Shown here piece by piece: positions 23,413 to 35,017 of a stretch of 64,000 nt of DNA. Source of the stretch: Carallia brachiata (Eukaryota > Streptophyta > Magnoliopsida > Malpighiales > Rhizophoraceae); the NCBI GenBank assembly GCA_021464245.1, contig JADCRB010000118.1, forward strand, positions 1,924,056-1,988,055, written 5' to 3'. The notes under the pieces are model-generated. The model was not told the origin of the DNA. It was given only the letters and a program-made list of their open reading frames with translations, and did no database searches. Made by a program: the position numbers and the translations under genes. The first letter of the stretch is position 1. Each line of letters opens with the position of its first letter.

Positions 23413-25892
23413 ATGGAGAGTTTCACGGCGGAGGATCTGCCAACGATCGGAGGAATCGCCACCGTATCGCTTCTGCACTCGTTCATTCCAACTCATTGGC
23501 TTCCTTTCTCCATCGTCGGCCGCGCCCAGAAATGGACTCTCTCCCGAACCCTCCTTGTCCGTCCTCCTCTCTCTCTCTCTCTCTCAAATTCCAATTTCTT
23601 AGGCAGCAAACTTTAAATACTCTCTCTACAATGATATCTGGTTCTTGTGTTCACTTTTCATTTTTGTTGAATTTCCATTTCATTGTGGCTATTGTAAGAT
23701 TTTTGTTTTTTTTTTTTTTTGAAGAATGTAGAATGGCTAGTAACATGATGGTAAGACTATTGTCTAGGTGTTGTCCTTTGATATATTTGTAAGTTTGCCT
23801 GCATCTTGTTTTAACTGGAAGATATTTAGTTGCATTTTAGATTCTTTGTGCTGGTCACAAGTTTGAGTCGCAGAAAATAAAGTTATGGTTGCGTACATCT
23901 AACCCTTCTCACAGCCCATATTATGTGGTAGTCTCGTGCACTAAGATAGCGTGTGGTTTTCTTGTGCTCTGAGATGATCTTTTTTTTTAGATTCTTGGTG
24001 GTGTGATTGCAAGGACAAAGTTAGGAGTGTGGACTAATGGCATTGTGTAACGTGTTTCTTAAAGAACGAAATTCATCTTTCTGATTATAGGAGAAATTGG
24101 TACGGATAATGTAGATGCCTTTCTCTGTTCCGAATACAGTGATACGGGTTAGTATGGCTAGATCTTTGATCTTAGTTGCAGGAGGCAGCTAGCTTTTCTG
24201 GAATTAGAGGCTTTTGGTTGAACCAGCTGTTTCTGGTAGCTTGTTTCCTTGGCCCACTCCTGTTTCTATTCACGTCTTATATGTTACCTCTTTAGTAATT
24301 TATCTGCGTGGGTCACATTGCTTGATCTTTATTATATCTAAGTTTGGTCCATGATTAGAAAGCTGGATGACTTATGGATGTTTTCTTTCTGCAGCTGCAT
24401 TTGGGGCGGTATTGCACGTAATATCCACTTCACTTCTTGGCATAACAGCAATCACCATGGCAAACACTATTGCTGGTGAAGAAACAGTACACAAGCTTGC
24501 TTCACTTTTGCTCATAGTTCTTGGTGGCAGTTATGTGTTACTGTTTATTTCTGGAAAGGGTGGACACAGTCATTCACATAACCAGCCGATGGAGAAAATG
24601 GCTGTTGCTGGGCTTGTCCTTGTTCCGGCATTATCTCCTTGTGCAACCACGCTTCCGGTTTTTCTTGCTGTTGGTAATTCGTCCTACATGATGGTGCTTG
24701 CCATCATAGTTCTGCTACTCAGGTAATGCTCATAGAAATGTTACTTATCCAACAAAAAAGAAAGGGTATAACTGCTCTGATATATCATAATATGTTACTG
24801 ATTTATTTAGAACTCTTCTATTGGAAATTTACGTTTGAGGATTGGTCACATTGCAAAATTTGTTCTAGATGCTGCCATTATCATTCCTTAAAAGGCATCA
24901 TAGTGCGTGAGGCTTCCACATAATGCGGTCATGATACTGATACTTGCTGGAAGTTAACTGAATTCCCTAAACATGCTTTTTTCCAACCATTGTGTTGTGT
25001 GCATCATCACATCTTGTAATTTCTGATAATGTTATTCTGCTGTCCAAAGCATTTAAGAAGTTAATGCCCTGTAGTATTTTTAGTTGCGTATGATTCCATT
25101 GTGAAGCATACAATGGATATCGTTTATAATTCACTACACCACTGTTCAGGACTATAACATGTATACAAAAGTTAGTTTTCTGCTTCTGTTTGCCCATGAA
25201 TTTATGTTCTGGCCTTAGTCCCTTTTGTAGTTTGATGAAACAAAAAATCAACTTAGTTGAATTGAAACCATTCTAAGTGTGTCATCAAGTTGTCACTTCT
25301 CAAGGAGCAGAGTTGCTGAAGTTGATTATGTTGGTGCCTTGTTTCATGTTAACTAAAGCAGCTATGCCGGAGAGTTTTCACTCTGAATCTCAACTTTATT
25401 AGACTTTTTTTTCTCTAGTTGTTTGTGTGTAGAAAGTGAGTTATGATAAAGAAAGATGATTGGCCATTAAAGAAAGATGATTGGCCATTTTGTCATACTC
25501 ATATCTTACCTCGTAACACAACCTTGGATCTGGACTCTGGGATAGACAAGCTTCTTGTGTTTGTTGAGTTGCTCTTGTTTTTGTTATATTATTATGCAAT
25601 TGTCTGCAATGTTTAGGCAACACTTTTTGGTGTTCAATTTGCTATTACGAAGTTTGACCCTAGGTTGTATTTGATTGGCAGTACCATTACTGTGATGACC
25701 TTCCTTGTGGCTCTATCCTTCTATGGTGCCAGCCAACTCAAGTTTCACTGGGTGGAGCGTTATGACAAGCTACTAGTAGGTTCTGTTCTATGTTTGGTAG
25801 GAGTCTTGACACTTATTTTTCATGATCACGATCACCATGGACATGGAGGTTTGTCAGGAGAACATTTGCATAGGAAAATCATTTCTGATTGA
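23413..25892 (+). CDS. Small multi-pass membrane protein with His-rich segments (UreH/NicO-like, plant-conserved)
   Basis: Three exons (23413-23557, 24395-24722, 25682-25892) add up to 684 bases, coding for 227 residues. The protein is mostly hydrophobic with about six likely membrane segments: LPTIGGIATVSLLHSF near the N-terminus, AVLHVISTSLLGI, a leucine-rich SLLLIVLGGSYVLLFI, a PALSPCATTLPVFLAVG segment, STITVMTFLVALSFY and a C-terminal LLVGSVLCLVGVLTLIF. A cytosol- or lumen-facing loop has GHSHSHNQP and the tail has HDHDHHGHGG, both suited to metal binding. The PALSPCAT motif and layout resemble the UreH/NicO metal-transport superfamily, so metal handling is an inference and the substrate is unknown. 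The exon 1 donor reads G then TCCGTC at 23557/23558. The frame requires that G in the exon, so the intron lacks the expected leading G, probably a lost base. Confidence 0.8.
25448..25488. repeat. Short direct repeat in intron 2 of the membrane protein gene
   Basis: The phrase AAAGAAAGATGATTGGCCAT occurs twice in tandem (about 20 bases each). A small recent duplication. Confidence 0.8.
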
Positions 25893-28014
25893 GTATTCTG
25901 TTCCTATCGTATATCCATGTGTATTTTTGGGCTTAATGAGCTGCCTAATGTGAAACCTTTTTAAATATGCCATCTTATGGTGCTAAGACATTTTTTTTCT
26001 AAAGATGCCTATGCATACTGCACGAGTTTACTACTTGACATGTGCATAACTAAGTTTCATTTAATGTTTAGTGGAAGTAACAAGGTTGGTAAGAGTGTAA
26101 AAACTCATATGCTAACATTGATTTTCTTTTCATTGCATTTCCAAGTGCCATTTTCAATTCATGCTAACTCAACTATACGTTGTCTGGATTAAAGCCATCA
26201 GTCCCTCGATCTAGAGGGACAAACCTCGTCGAGTCCTATTGGCTTATGGTAAAATCTAAGCAGAGAAACCCATCACAGAGGTTTATGGTGGTTGTGGGTT
26301 GCAATCCAAGTTGAGCAAGGAGGAGAATAGAGAAGTTCGATATAATTTTGCAACCCTGCACAGATACATCATACATGTGCGGCTTTCACTTGATCAACTT
26401 CTCGCCTGATGCAAGAAATTTCATTGATTTTAATGTATAATATATTTAAATATCGGACGCTGCAGCTACAATTTGGATTATAGGAGCAATGTCAATCAAA
26501 AACAAAAGAAGTTTGAGTGTGCATTGCCAATCGACTTCGAGACTTAGATATGGGTGTCTTGAATCAAGTTCAAAATTAATGAGTTCATTTTGAGCACACT
26601 AGAATTAATATTGTTATGAGTCCAATAACTAACTAGTGATGATTAGTCTACTGGTCTACTAGTAAAAAATAAACTTCGGATTATGTAAATTACATCTAAT
26701 ATCAAGCTCAAATCTTTTTAGTTTTAGGTGCATTTTAAGGAACAGGTTTGTCTAAATCTGTCATCGGCAAATGAAATACAAGTCCTTCCACCCTATCTCG
26801 TATAAAAAAATATTTCCTAATAAAATGACTGAAATCAGGAATGCCAAATGAATTCATCAAAGAGGAAATCTCAGTTGATGGTTTCCCCCACTTCTACTTC
26901 AGCTCTACCAATTTCCCCAACATCACGATCTTTTCCTTTGACAGCTGTTCCGTGTTCTACTCAGAGTCAACCTTCTGCAGAATCCAGTGATGAGAGGCCT
27001 AGAACGAATGGAAACAATTTTTTTTTTTCGGTCTTAAGCGAATGGAAACATTAATGCAAGGACTGTCCCATGTAGTTCATGTTGGGCTGGACCTATGAGA
27101 ACTGCCGCTGCAGTCTCTCCTAACCATTCATTTCTCCGGTTTTAGCCCCTACGTTTCTCAACTGTCTAATATGTTCCTTGATTCCTTATGTCAAAGAGAA
27201 TGTTGGAAATTTGATTCTCACTTCTTTTAAATTCTTTCTTTTTAGTTATAAAGTCGTAATATGAGCTTAATTATCTCTTAAGAAAAAAAAAAGTTGTTCC
27301 TTACTTCAAAGAGTGGCTCGGGCATTGCTCGAATCGAGAATTTTTTTTTTTTAAGCAATTCGGACAAGATAATGTGGTAAAGCAGTTTATGAGGGAAGTC
27401 TAATTCAAAGTTGCTGTGAATGTATTGCCAAAAAATCTTGGTTTTTCTTAGATAAACTTCACGGGACAATAGCTAGAGAATATGTACATTCAACTTCCAT
27501 ATGCAGAATAATGGACAATAAATAATGTCGTAATATCTTGGATCAGTGTAGTCGCTGAGAACTGTAAACATTTGTTCTGTCTAGAAGGCCCCATGGACAT
27601 GTCGCATATTCATTGCTGTCAGCGTGATGAACTGATAACATTTATGTGAAAGAAAAGAGAAAAAAAATACAGGTTCGAGTACATAGACTGAGAAATTTCA
27701 ATTCATAGCCAAACTTATTATTTTATTCTTTCTTTTTCTTTTTTATTCAACAAAACTTAAATTTAAAACTAAATGAGTTAATATATTCAAATCGGTACGT
27801 GGACTGAGCGTTGCTTGATCCGTGTGCGTTTTTTCATTAAAAACTTTTGTACTGTGACAATTTGGGTAATAACTTGGAGTAGTGTACTTTTTGCCTTCAG
27901 TAGTAAGTGGGGGCAGGCAAATCAATTTTATCAACCACACACCATGTGGTATGTAATGAAAGTATAAACTAAAGGCTGCCAAGCTCACGTTACAACAAGA
28001 TCATTTATCGGATT
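25893..28014. other. Intergenic stretch after the membrane protein gene
   Basis: It includes the 3' UTR and then mixed-composition DNA. Short open frames (25977-26192, 26848-27054) show no family motif. No element boundaries could be supported. Confidence 0.45.
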
Positions 28015-28028
28015 AGATTACGTACTGT

Positions 28029-28209
28029 AACAGTAGGCGCTGATTCAGATGATAAGAGTCTGAGTTCTTAACTAGAAGTTCGGTTTCGAGTTAAGAATGC
28101 AATAGCGTTAAATACCTACTGAAAGACCTTTACTGCCTTTCGAGATCCTATCTGGGTCAGTTCAGATTAATCAACCTAATGGACTGGAGACTGAGCGGTC
28201 AAAAAAAAA
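28029..28209 (+). mobile_element. tRNA-derived SINE, copy 1
   Basis: A 181-base element ending in ACTGAGCGGTC and an A tail. It is flanked by AGATTACGTACTGT (28015-28028) and AGATTACGCACTGT (28210-28223), a 14-base target duplication with one mismatch. The middle (GAGATCCTATCTGGGTCAG, then TGGACTGGAGACTGAGCGG) matches the other two copies. A GGTTTCGAGTT segment at the expected place resembles a pol III B box. Confidence 0.88.
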
Positions 28210-28223
28210 AGATTACGCACTGT

Positions 28224-31200
28224 TAAAAGCTCCTCCATGGATCAGTCCAATCTCATCGTTTGAGTTTGTTCATAGACTTGTAAAGTTTTTTTTTTTTTTT
28301 CTAGAACACCACTACTTATAACACATAAAAGACAATATAAAAATAACAAAATAGCAACTAGAGGGTAATACAATAATTTTCTTGTATTTAATTTTATTGT
28401 TGCAAGATCAAGTCAGATTTGATTAGTCTACAACAACACTCCCTAAGCGTTGCTACCTAATTTTTTTTTTCTTTTTTCTATAAGCATGCCTTTGGTTTTG
28501 TGATTTTGCATCTGTGGATATTTGCAAAAACTGACTTTTCATAAACTTTATAGCGTGGAGGCTCGTGTACTTTTCTGCGCGTGCCGCGGGTGCATGTTTA
28601 CATGTTTTTCAGTAATTTTTAGCGGTTGAGTTGTTAGGATGGAGGTTAGATCTTCCTAACCTTAGATTTGATGGTGTTCAATAATAATTCTTTGAATCTA
28701 TTGCCAAAGGTCCCAAAAATCTTTTGTTTTAGTCTCATGTGCTGAACCGGGGAGGACCAGCACGTGGAAGGTCGGCTAACTGGAACTTGGATTATAGTGA
28801 TCTAATGAACCAAGTTGATGACCGCAAAGTTAAAATTATCACGAAATTTTGTGATTTGAATTAATTTATAACCACCCAGATGAAATAAAAAATATCAGAA
28901 CAAGACAATTTATTGTACGAGTCTCCCACACATTAGAGTTCGAGAAATAATTATTGTGAATACAACAATGATATATGTACAGTCTTAACTCATTTTAAAG
29001 ATGAGCTATTTAATCCTACGTGGTATCTCATAACTAGTGCTCTCCAGCACAAAGATAAAGCTTGATAAAGCTACCAATGATCTAAATGTAGAAAGTTAGA
29101 TAGACCTTCATAGCCTTATAAGATACGGTTTAACTGATGACCAGATCTAGTAGCATATAATTTCATAAACAAACAAAAGGAAGACTAAAAGTCGTTTGTT
29201 TCTTTGGCCTTCCTCATGTGGAAGTCATCACCACCCAATCTGGGGACCACTTTTAGATTCCTTGCTAGCGATCCAAATAATCAAAGATAGATAAAAGCTC
29301 AGAGAACAAGGCCAATAATTTTCTGGTCCAGCAGATCGTGCATATTGGGTCTCTCTGGAAAGTATCATTTTTGTGCCGCTCTTTTGAATTATTCCTTTTA
29401 TATTCTCCTAAAGTTGTACCTCCTCCAAAAAATAAAAGTTTAAATCTCATATTTTACTCATAAAAAATGTCTCTTTACTTCAACTAGATGAAAAAATAAA
29501 AACTTCCATCACAGGGCCATCATAGGAATCTTAGATAGTTTTTTTTTTTTCTTCAATCTTTTGGTCTTTGGAGAAGTAGGAGGTGGGCCTCACTTTCTAC
29601 TTAAACGTAATGTTCGTAATCATGTGAGCTACATGAGTTAATAATCTTAGTAATTGTGAAGAATACATTCATGGATAGAATAAAAAGTAAGAGAAATGTA
29701 CAATATGGGGAAAAAAGGCATTTCGTAGTGCATGATCGACCAAAAGATTATTAATCAAGTGGCTAGGTGGTGCATTTGTCCTCTCATGTAATCTACTGAT
29801 TGTGTATGTATACATATTACCTGTTTTGGTGCAATGTGCACCGACAGAGAGAACATGAAAGACGAAATGAAAAAAAATAAATTTAGTGGATAAAAATTGG
29901 AAAGTCCCTCAACTGTTGTGGGTGAATTTTTTTTTTTTTTCCACTAATCTTTTTGTTTACTCCCAGCCTTATTGCCTTTAAAACAAAACCTACTCAATGC
30001 TTCCTTTTTTTGGGATACCTTTTATGATAGAATAAACAATTATTGAGATGAAGACTTTATTAACCCCTTCAATGATGTGTAAAGCCTGTATTAATTCATT
30101 GAATATTTGAATCTCATCTTTCCCATACCCAAAAAAAAAAAAACTTTATAATAAAAACAAAAGTGAATAAAAGAAAAACATAATCAAACAACACGGGACC
30201 TTAGGTTTCTGTTGTTGTATTTTCTTTTCTTTGACCTAAATTTCTATTTATAAGAGTTTGGATTTCTATATGTTTCATGAATAAATTTGTAATAATCAAG
30301 CTAATGAAATCAATTAAATTGAATATTGTAAAATAAAATTTAAACATGATTCTACACATTCTAGCGGTATAACCATGGGTGTATATTTTTTACCTTTTAA
30401 ATTCATGCTAACAATAAGACTATCAGTGTGCTAGTCATAATTAAGGATATTTACGATAGACTATAAAAATTGAAAACGAAATAAAAAAGTTGGTTAAAGA
30501 AAACAGAAATCAAACCGAAATTTATGGTCAATTGATTAGACTAAATATTTCAAAATTTTACTTTATATAAAAATATTTTTGACATATTTGTTTTATAAAA
30601 AAATTATCATGGTTATGTCAAAGATAAATAAATGATTATTCAAGATATATAATATTATTAAAATTTATTATTTCAAGTTGTATTAATAATTAATGTATTA
30701 AAATAAAAGTACACATAAAATAATATTTAAGTTATGATCTTAGTTAGTTTTTAAAAATTAAAATTTTAATAAAATTAATTATAAAAGTTAATTCGATTAG
30801 CTAAAAGTTTCAATACAATTTAATTTGACTTTATTAGTTAACAAATTTTATTTTAGTTTATTTATTTTTCTGGAACAGTAAGTTTGGCTGGCGAAAGTAA
30901 AAATTCCTAGAAGTAACTATGCAGAAGAAGCGCGTGGAATGCAAGCCCACAAACTTGAACTTCCGGTGTGAGCCGCGCCGCGCGGGTACAAGGGAGAGAG
31001 TGGCTGGTGGGACCCGCTTCACCATGGATACAGTCAGAGGAGTGATCAAAGATTTCTCTTTTTTTTTTTTTTTCCCCTAATTTCGCATAATAATAAAATA
31101 ATATAAAATATTATATATAATAAAAAAAGATTAATTAATTTAAATTAAACTGTATTATTATTGTTGTTATTTAAATATAAAAATAATATTAAATAATTTT

Positions 31201-31750
31201 ATAAAAATAATTTTTTAATATCATTTAATGATATTAAACTTTTACATAAATTATTCAGTCATAGTTGTATAATTTTGTATTTATTTTTGAGTTATTAAGG
31301 GAGCTGTCAAAATTTTTTTCTAAATCTAATTATATAATCTTATTGTATTCGAAATTGTGATATTAAAATTTAAAATTATTTTAATAAATTTTAATATTGT
31401 TAACTTAGTGGTTACTCAGTTCATCTTCTTTAATCATGACTTAAATTTGAGTCTTAATGTCTGTTTTTAAAATTAATATCTTTCTTTTACTGCCAATTTA
31501 ATTATACGCACATGAGCTGGTAAAATTATTAATAGTTGTTGTGATCAATTTAAAAAAAATCTATTTAAATCTAATAATTCTTAAGTGAAGTTCTTTTTTA
31601 TAAGTTAAGTTAAACGGGGTATATACACATATACTCTAACATCAAATCGTAGATGATCACATATTGAAGATTGAATTTTTTTTATTAGTAGAAAAAAAAA
31701 AACTACTCGATTAAAATTTTTTGAGATACCTTCCTAGTTAAGGTTACTTG
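28224..31750. other. Gene-free AT-rich stretch between the SINE and the NRG2-like gene
   Basis: Long AT-rich runs with several T or A homopolymers. A GC-richer island at 30930-31020 (GAGCCGCGCCGCGCGGG) stands out, but it has no recognisable open frame or motif. No gene or complete element was found. Confidence 0.5.
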
Positions 31751-33200
31751 ACTGGAGCCGGCGAATAGAGTAAGTTGATTCCGCAGAAGAAAGTCTGTCT
31801 TTTCGCTTTTACTTTTCGCGTTTGTGCTGTGCATTGCATGGACGCAACCCAAAATCTTTCATACTTTCCTCATCTCTCTCTCTTCCATATTTTAAGTTCT
31901 TAAATCTTTTGTGGAGTTAATCAAAGTAATTAATTATAAAATAAAATATAAATAAATCGCCGTCATCCCCTTTGAATCTGTTCTTGGGTTTATTCGGATT
32001 CCTTCTGGTTTTGATCGATTCTGAGGTATAGATAGCTTTAATGGGTTTTCTTTTCTTTCTCCTTTCTTCCTCTATTCTATTTTGCTTCTGACAATTTTTG
32101 ATTAATAATTGATTAATCAACTAAGTGATACACTGCTTCTTGCTTCTGATAGGTTCTCTTTGAGTTATTGGCATTCATTTTTGATCCCTTTTACTTCAAA
32201 TTGTTGTTCAGTGAATTGGGTTTTCTTCATTTTTAAGGTATGCTCCTTATCTCTTCATCTCTTCAATTTTTTTATAAAAATTTTGCACCTTTCTGTTTGT
32301 TGTTCTTTTTTTTTTAGATGGGTTTTGTATGGGGTGTTATGATAGCGGTTGTTCATGTTATATAAGTGTTTTTGCTTTGGAGCCTGCACAGATGAATATC
32401 CATGGAGATTCTTTTTTTTTTTGTCTCTTTGTTTTTTCTTTTTTCTTTTCTCTCTGATTTTAGTCTTTTGAGGTTTAATTTGCTGGTTTAGATACTTTTT
32501 TTCAGATTTCTTACTTTCTGTGATCCTCTGGTTTAGGCATTAAAGTTTAAAGGTATCTGCAAATTTGTGCTTTTTGATACATGTGCTTTTGCACTCTTGC
32601 AAAGAGTCTGGGTTTATTTTTGATGGAGTTGAGCACATGAATTAATCCAGGGATTTAAGTAACTAGAAACCCTGTTGTGGTTTTCTCATTAATTGCAATT
32701 TTTTTATGCTTACCTTAGAACCTTCTGATCTTTATGGCTTTACAGCACCTAAGTTGAGTGTTTAATTCTGTCTAAGTAACAATACCCTGTCGTGGTTTTC
32801 ACATTAATTGCAATTTTTTATGCTTACTTTTGAAAGTTCTCACCTTTACAGCAACTAAATTGAGTTTCTGATTCTGTTCTTTGGTCATTAAAGTGTCTGG
32901 CTTTGCCTTCTTTCTTGCCCAATATATCTTGTTTGCAAATTCTGGTACCAGGAACATTATAAATGTAAATTTCTCTCTCTAAATTACGTTTGTGATGAGA
33001 ATTTTGTGGGGATTAGCTTGCTTTTCATAAGTAATTGGTTACTGTTTTTTCAAACTCTTTTAAAGTTTGTTGGAGGGTTTGTTCCTGATGTTGTTATGTA
33101 CGGTCAGAGTTACAATGGTTCTACTTGAATTAACTGATTTTCAGGAAGAAGATGCCTCGATTGTTTGATTAGGGAGACATAGTCGCCATAGATAGTGGAG
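31750..33200 (+). promoter_or_regulatory. Promoter and intron-containing 5' UTR of the NRG2-like gene
   Basis: CT-rich, UTR-like sequence from about 31780 is followed by T-rich, intron-like sequence and an acceptor TTTTCAG at about 33138-33144, just before the start. At least one 5'-UTR intron is therefore likely, but its donor cannot be fixed by eye. Confidence 0.5.
33152..33172 (+). CDS. Six-codon uORF in the NRG2-like leader
   Basis: ATG at 33152 opens a short frame (MPRLFD) that ends in TAG at 33170-33172, 28 bases before the main ATG. It lies in the last leader exon, so it should be in the mature mRNA. It could lower translation of the main frame. Whether it is conserved is unknown. Confidence 0.5.
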   Translation: MPRLFD

Positions 33201-34986
33201 ATGGGTGTCTCTAGCTCTAAAATAGAGGAAGATAAGGCTTTGCAACTCTGCCGTGAGAGAAGAAAATTTGTTAGGCAAGCACTCGATGGCAGGTGTTCAC
33301 TAGCAGCTGCTCATGTTATGTATATTCAATCTCTGAAAAACACGGGAACCGCCGTATGGAAGTTTTTTGAGCCAGAAGCTCCCATTGAATCTTCGTTGTA
33401 CACTTCAACTAGTGCAACACCGGAGCCACTGGCTTTAACTGAGAAGTCTGTTTCGCAATTTTCATTCTCCCCCGCTTTATCACACCGTGTGGAGGCTACT
33501 GAAAATCTTTCTCCATTGTCATCTCCTCTCAGTTCTAGCCAGTTTCAAGTAAATCACATGAAGTTTAGGGGCTTTTCTTCGAAAAAGGTTGAAGAGAACC
33601 CTCCTGTAGTTGTTACAGGTACAGTTGTGTCCTCCGGTACCCCACAAAGTACCACACCTCGATCCTCTGAGAAACCAGAAGCTTCGCCTTTTGAAGCTTC
33701 TCCAGTCCCACCAGGAACTCCACCATGGGATTATTTTGGACTCTTCCATCCAATTGATCATCAATTTTCTTCTCAAGAAGGAAAGGAAATGAACCCAGGT
33801 CTAGAGAATGCTGATGATTTGAGACGACTTAGGGAAGAAGAGGGAGTTCCTGAGCTAGAAGAAGAAGAAGAAGAAGAAGAGAAAGACTCATACAAAGAAA
33901 ATGAAGATTCTGCTGACTCAGAGGACGAATTTGATGAGTCTCCCACAGATCCTTTGGTTCGAAGTTTTGAAAACCTTAATAGAGTACATGATCCAGTTGT
34001 ACATAGTCGTTCACCTACCATGCCTTTTGCAGCTTCAGAAGCTGAGTTATTGAACAGGGAGGTTAGCAACTCCCTTGATGTGTCACCATTAAGAACCCCA
34101 TCTTCGGCTGTTGCTACTTCAAACAACATGAAGAATACACCAATAAAAGAAGGCCAACCTGAAAAGAAGCTTGTTCCAAAAGATTTAATTTCAAGCATAA
34201 AAGATATTGAGTATCTGTTTACTAGAGCCTCAGAGTCTGGAAGAGAAGTTCCTAGGATGCTTGAAGCAAATAAATTGCATTTTCGACCAATAGTCACGTC
34301 TAAAGGAAGTAAATCTCTTTCTCTCCTCTCTCTCAAATTATTTCTCTGTCAATCTCGGGAATTATTATCTGATCAGATGGTCATGTTTATTTGGGTTGTT
34401 TGTACAGTAATTCCTGTGATTTACTATGTAATTGCTTGGGCGCAATTTCATTTGACTACTTGCTTGGTGGTTGTCATTATATCATAACGTCTAGCGAACT
34501 GTGGCATTTAAACAATTGGTGAAGGGATTAGCATCAGGGACTGCCAAAAAGGAAATCTTCTTTTTGACCTTATGGCCATTAAATACTTGTTGAGCACGTA
34601 TTCTACTTGTACGATTGAAGCATTATTAACCTGTGAATCCTCATTTCTACAGATCAATCTGTGGTATCTATATTCATCAGAGCTTGTTTCTCTTGTGGAG
34701 AAGACCCTAGCCAAGTGCCAGAAGGTAGGTCTCGCTATACCAATACAACTTGTTATTCTTCCTTGCAAAGAGGTCCCGCATTTTGTTAGGGCCATGATAA
34801 AGACACAAATATGAGATAAATGCTTTTGGAAAAGTGACGTATCTGATGGACCTTTTAAGTTGATTTCAGAAGCTCAATGCCCCAAACCCACCCTCTAGTC
34901 AATAACCACTTTAAATGATCTTTCCGGCATAGCCTAAACCACCAGTCCAGTCTGTTAGTAGCGAGGTGGATTTGAAATAGATAATA

Positions 34987-35017
<31 letters not shown>

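Noticed and set aside
30930..31020. GC-rich island as a possible gene start
   Set aside because: No open frame with family motifs, no donor site and no leader-like continuation.
33773..34336. 187-codon frame antisense to the NRG2-like first exon
   Set aside because: It is the mirror of the Glu/Asp/Ser-rich coding sequence and has no independent support.
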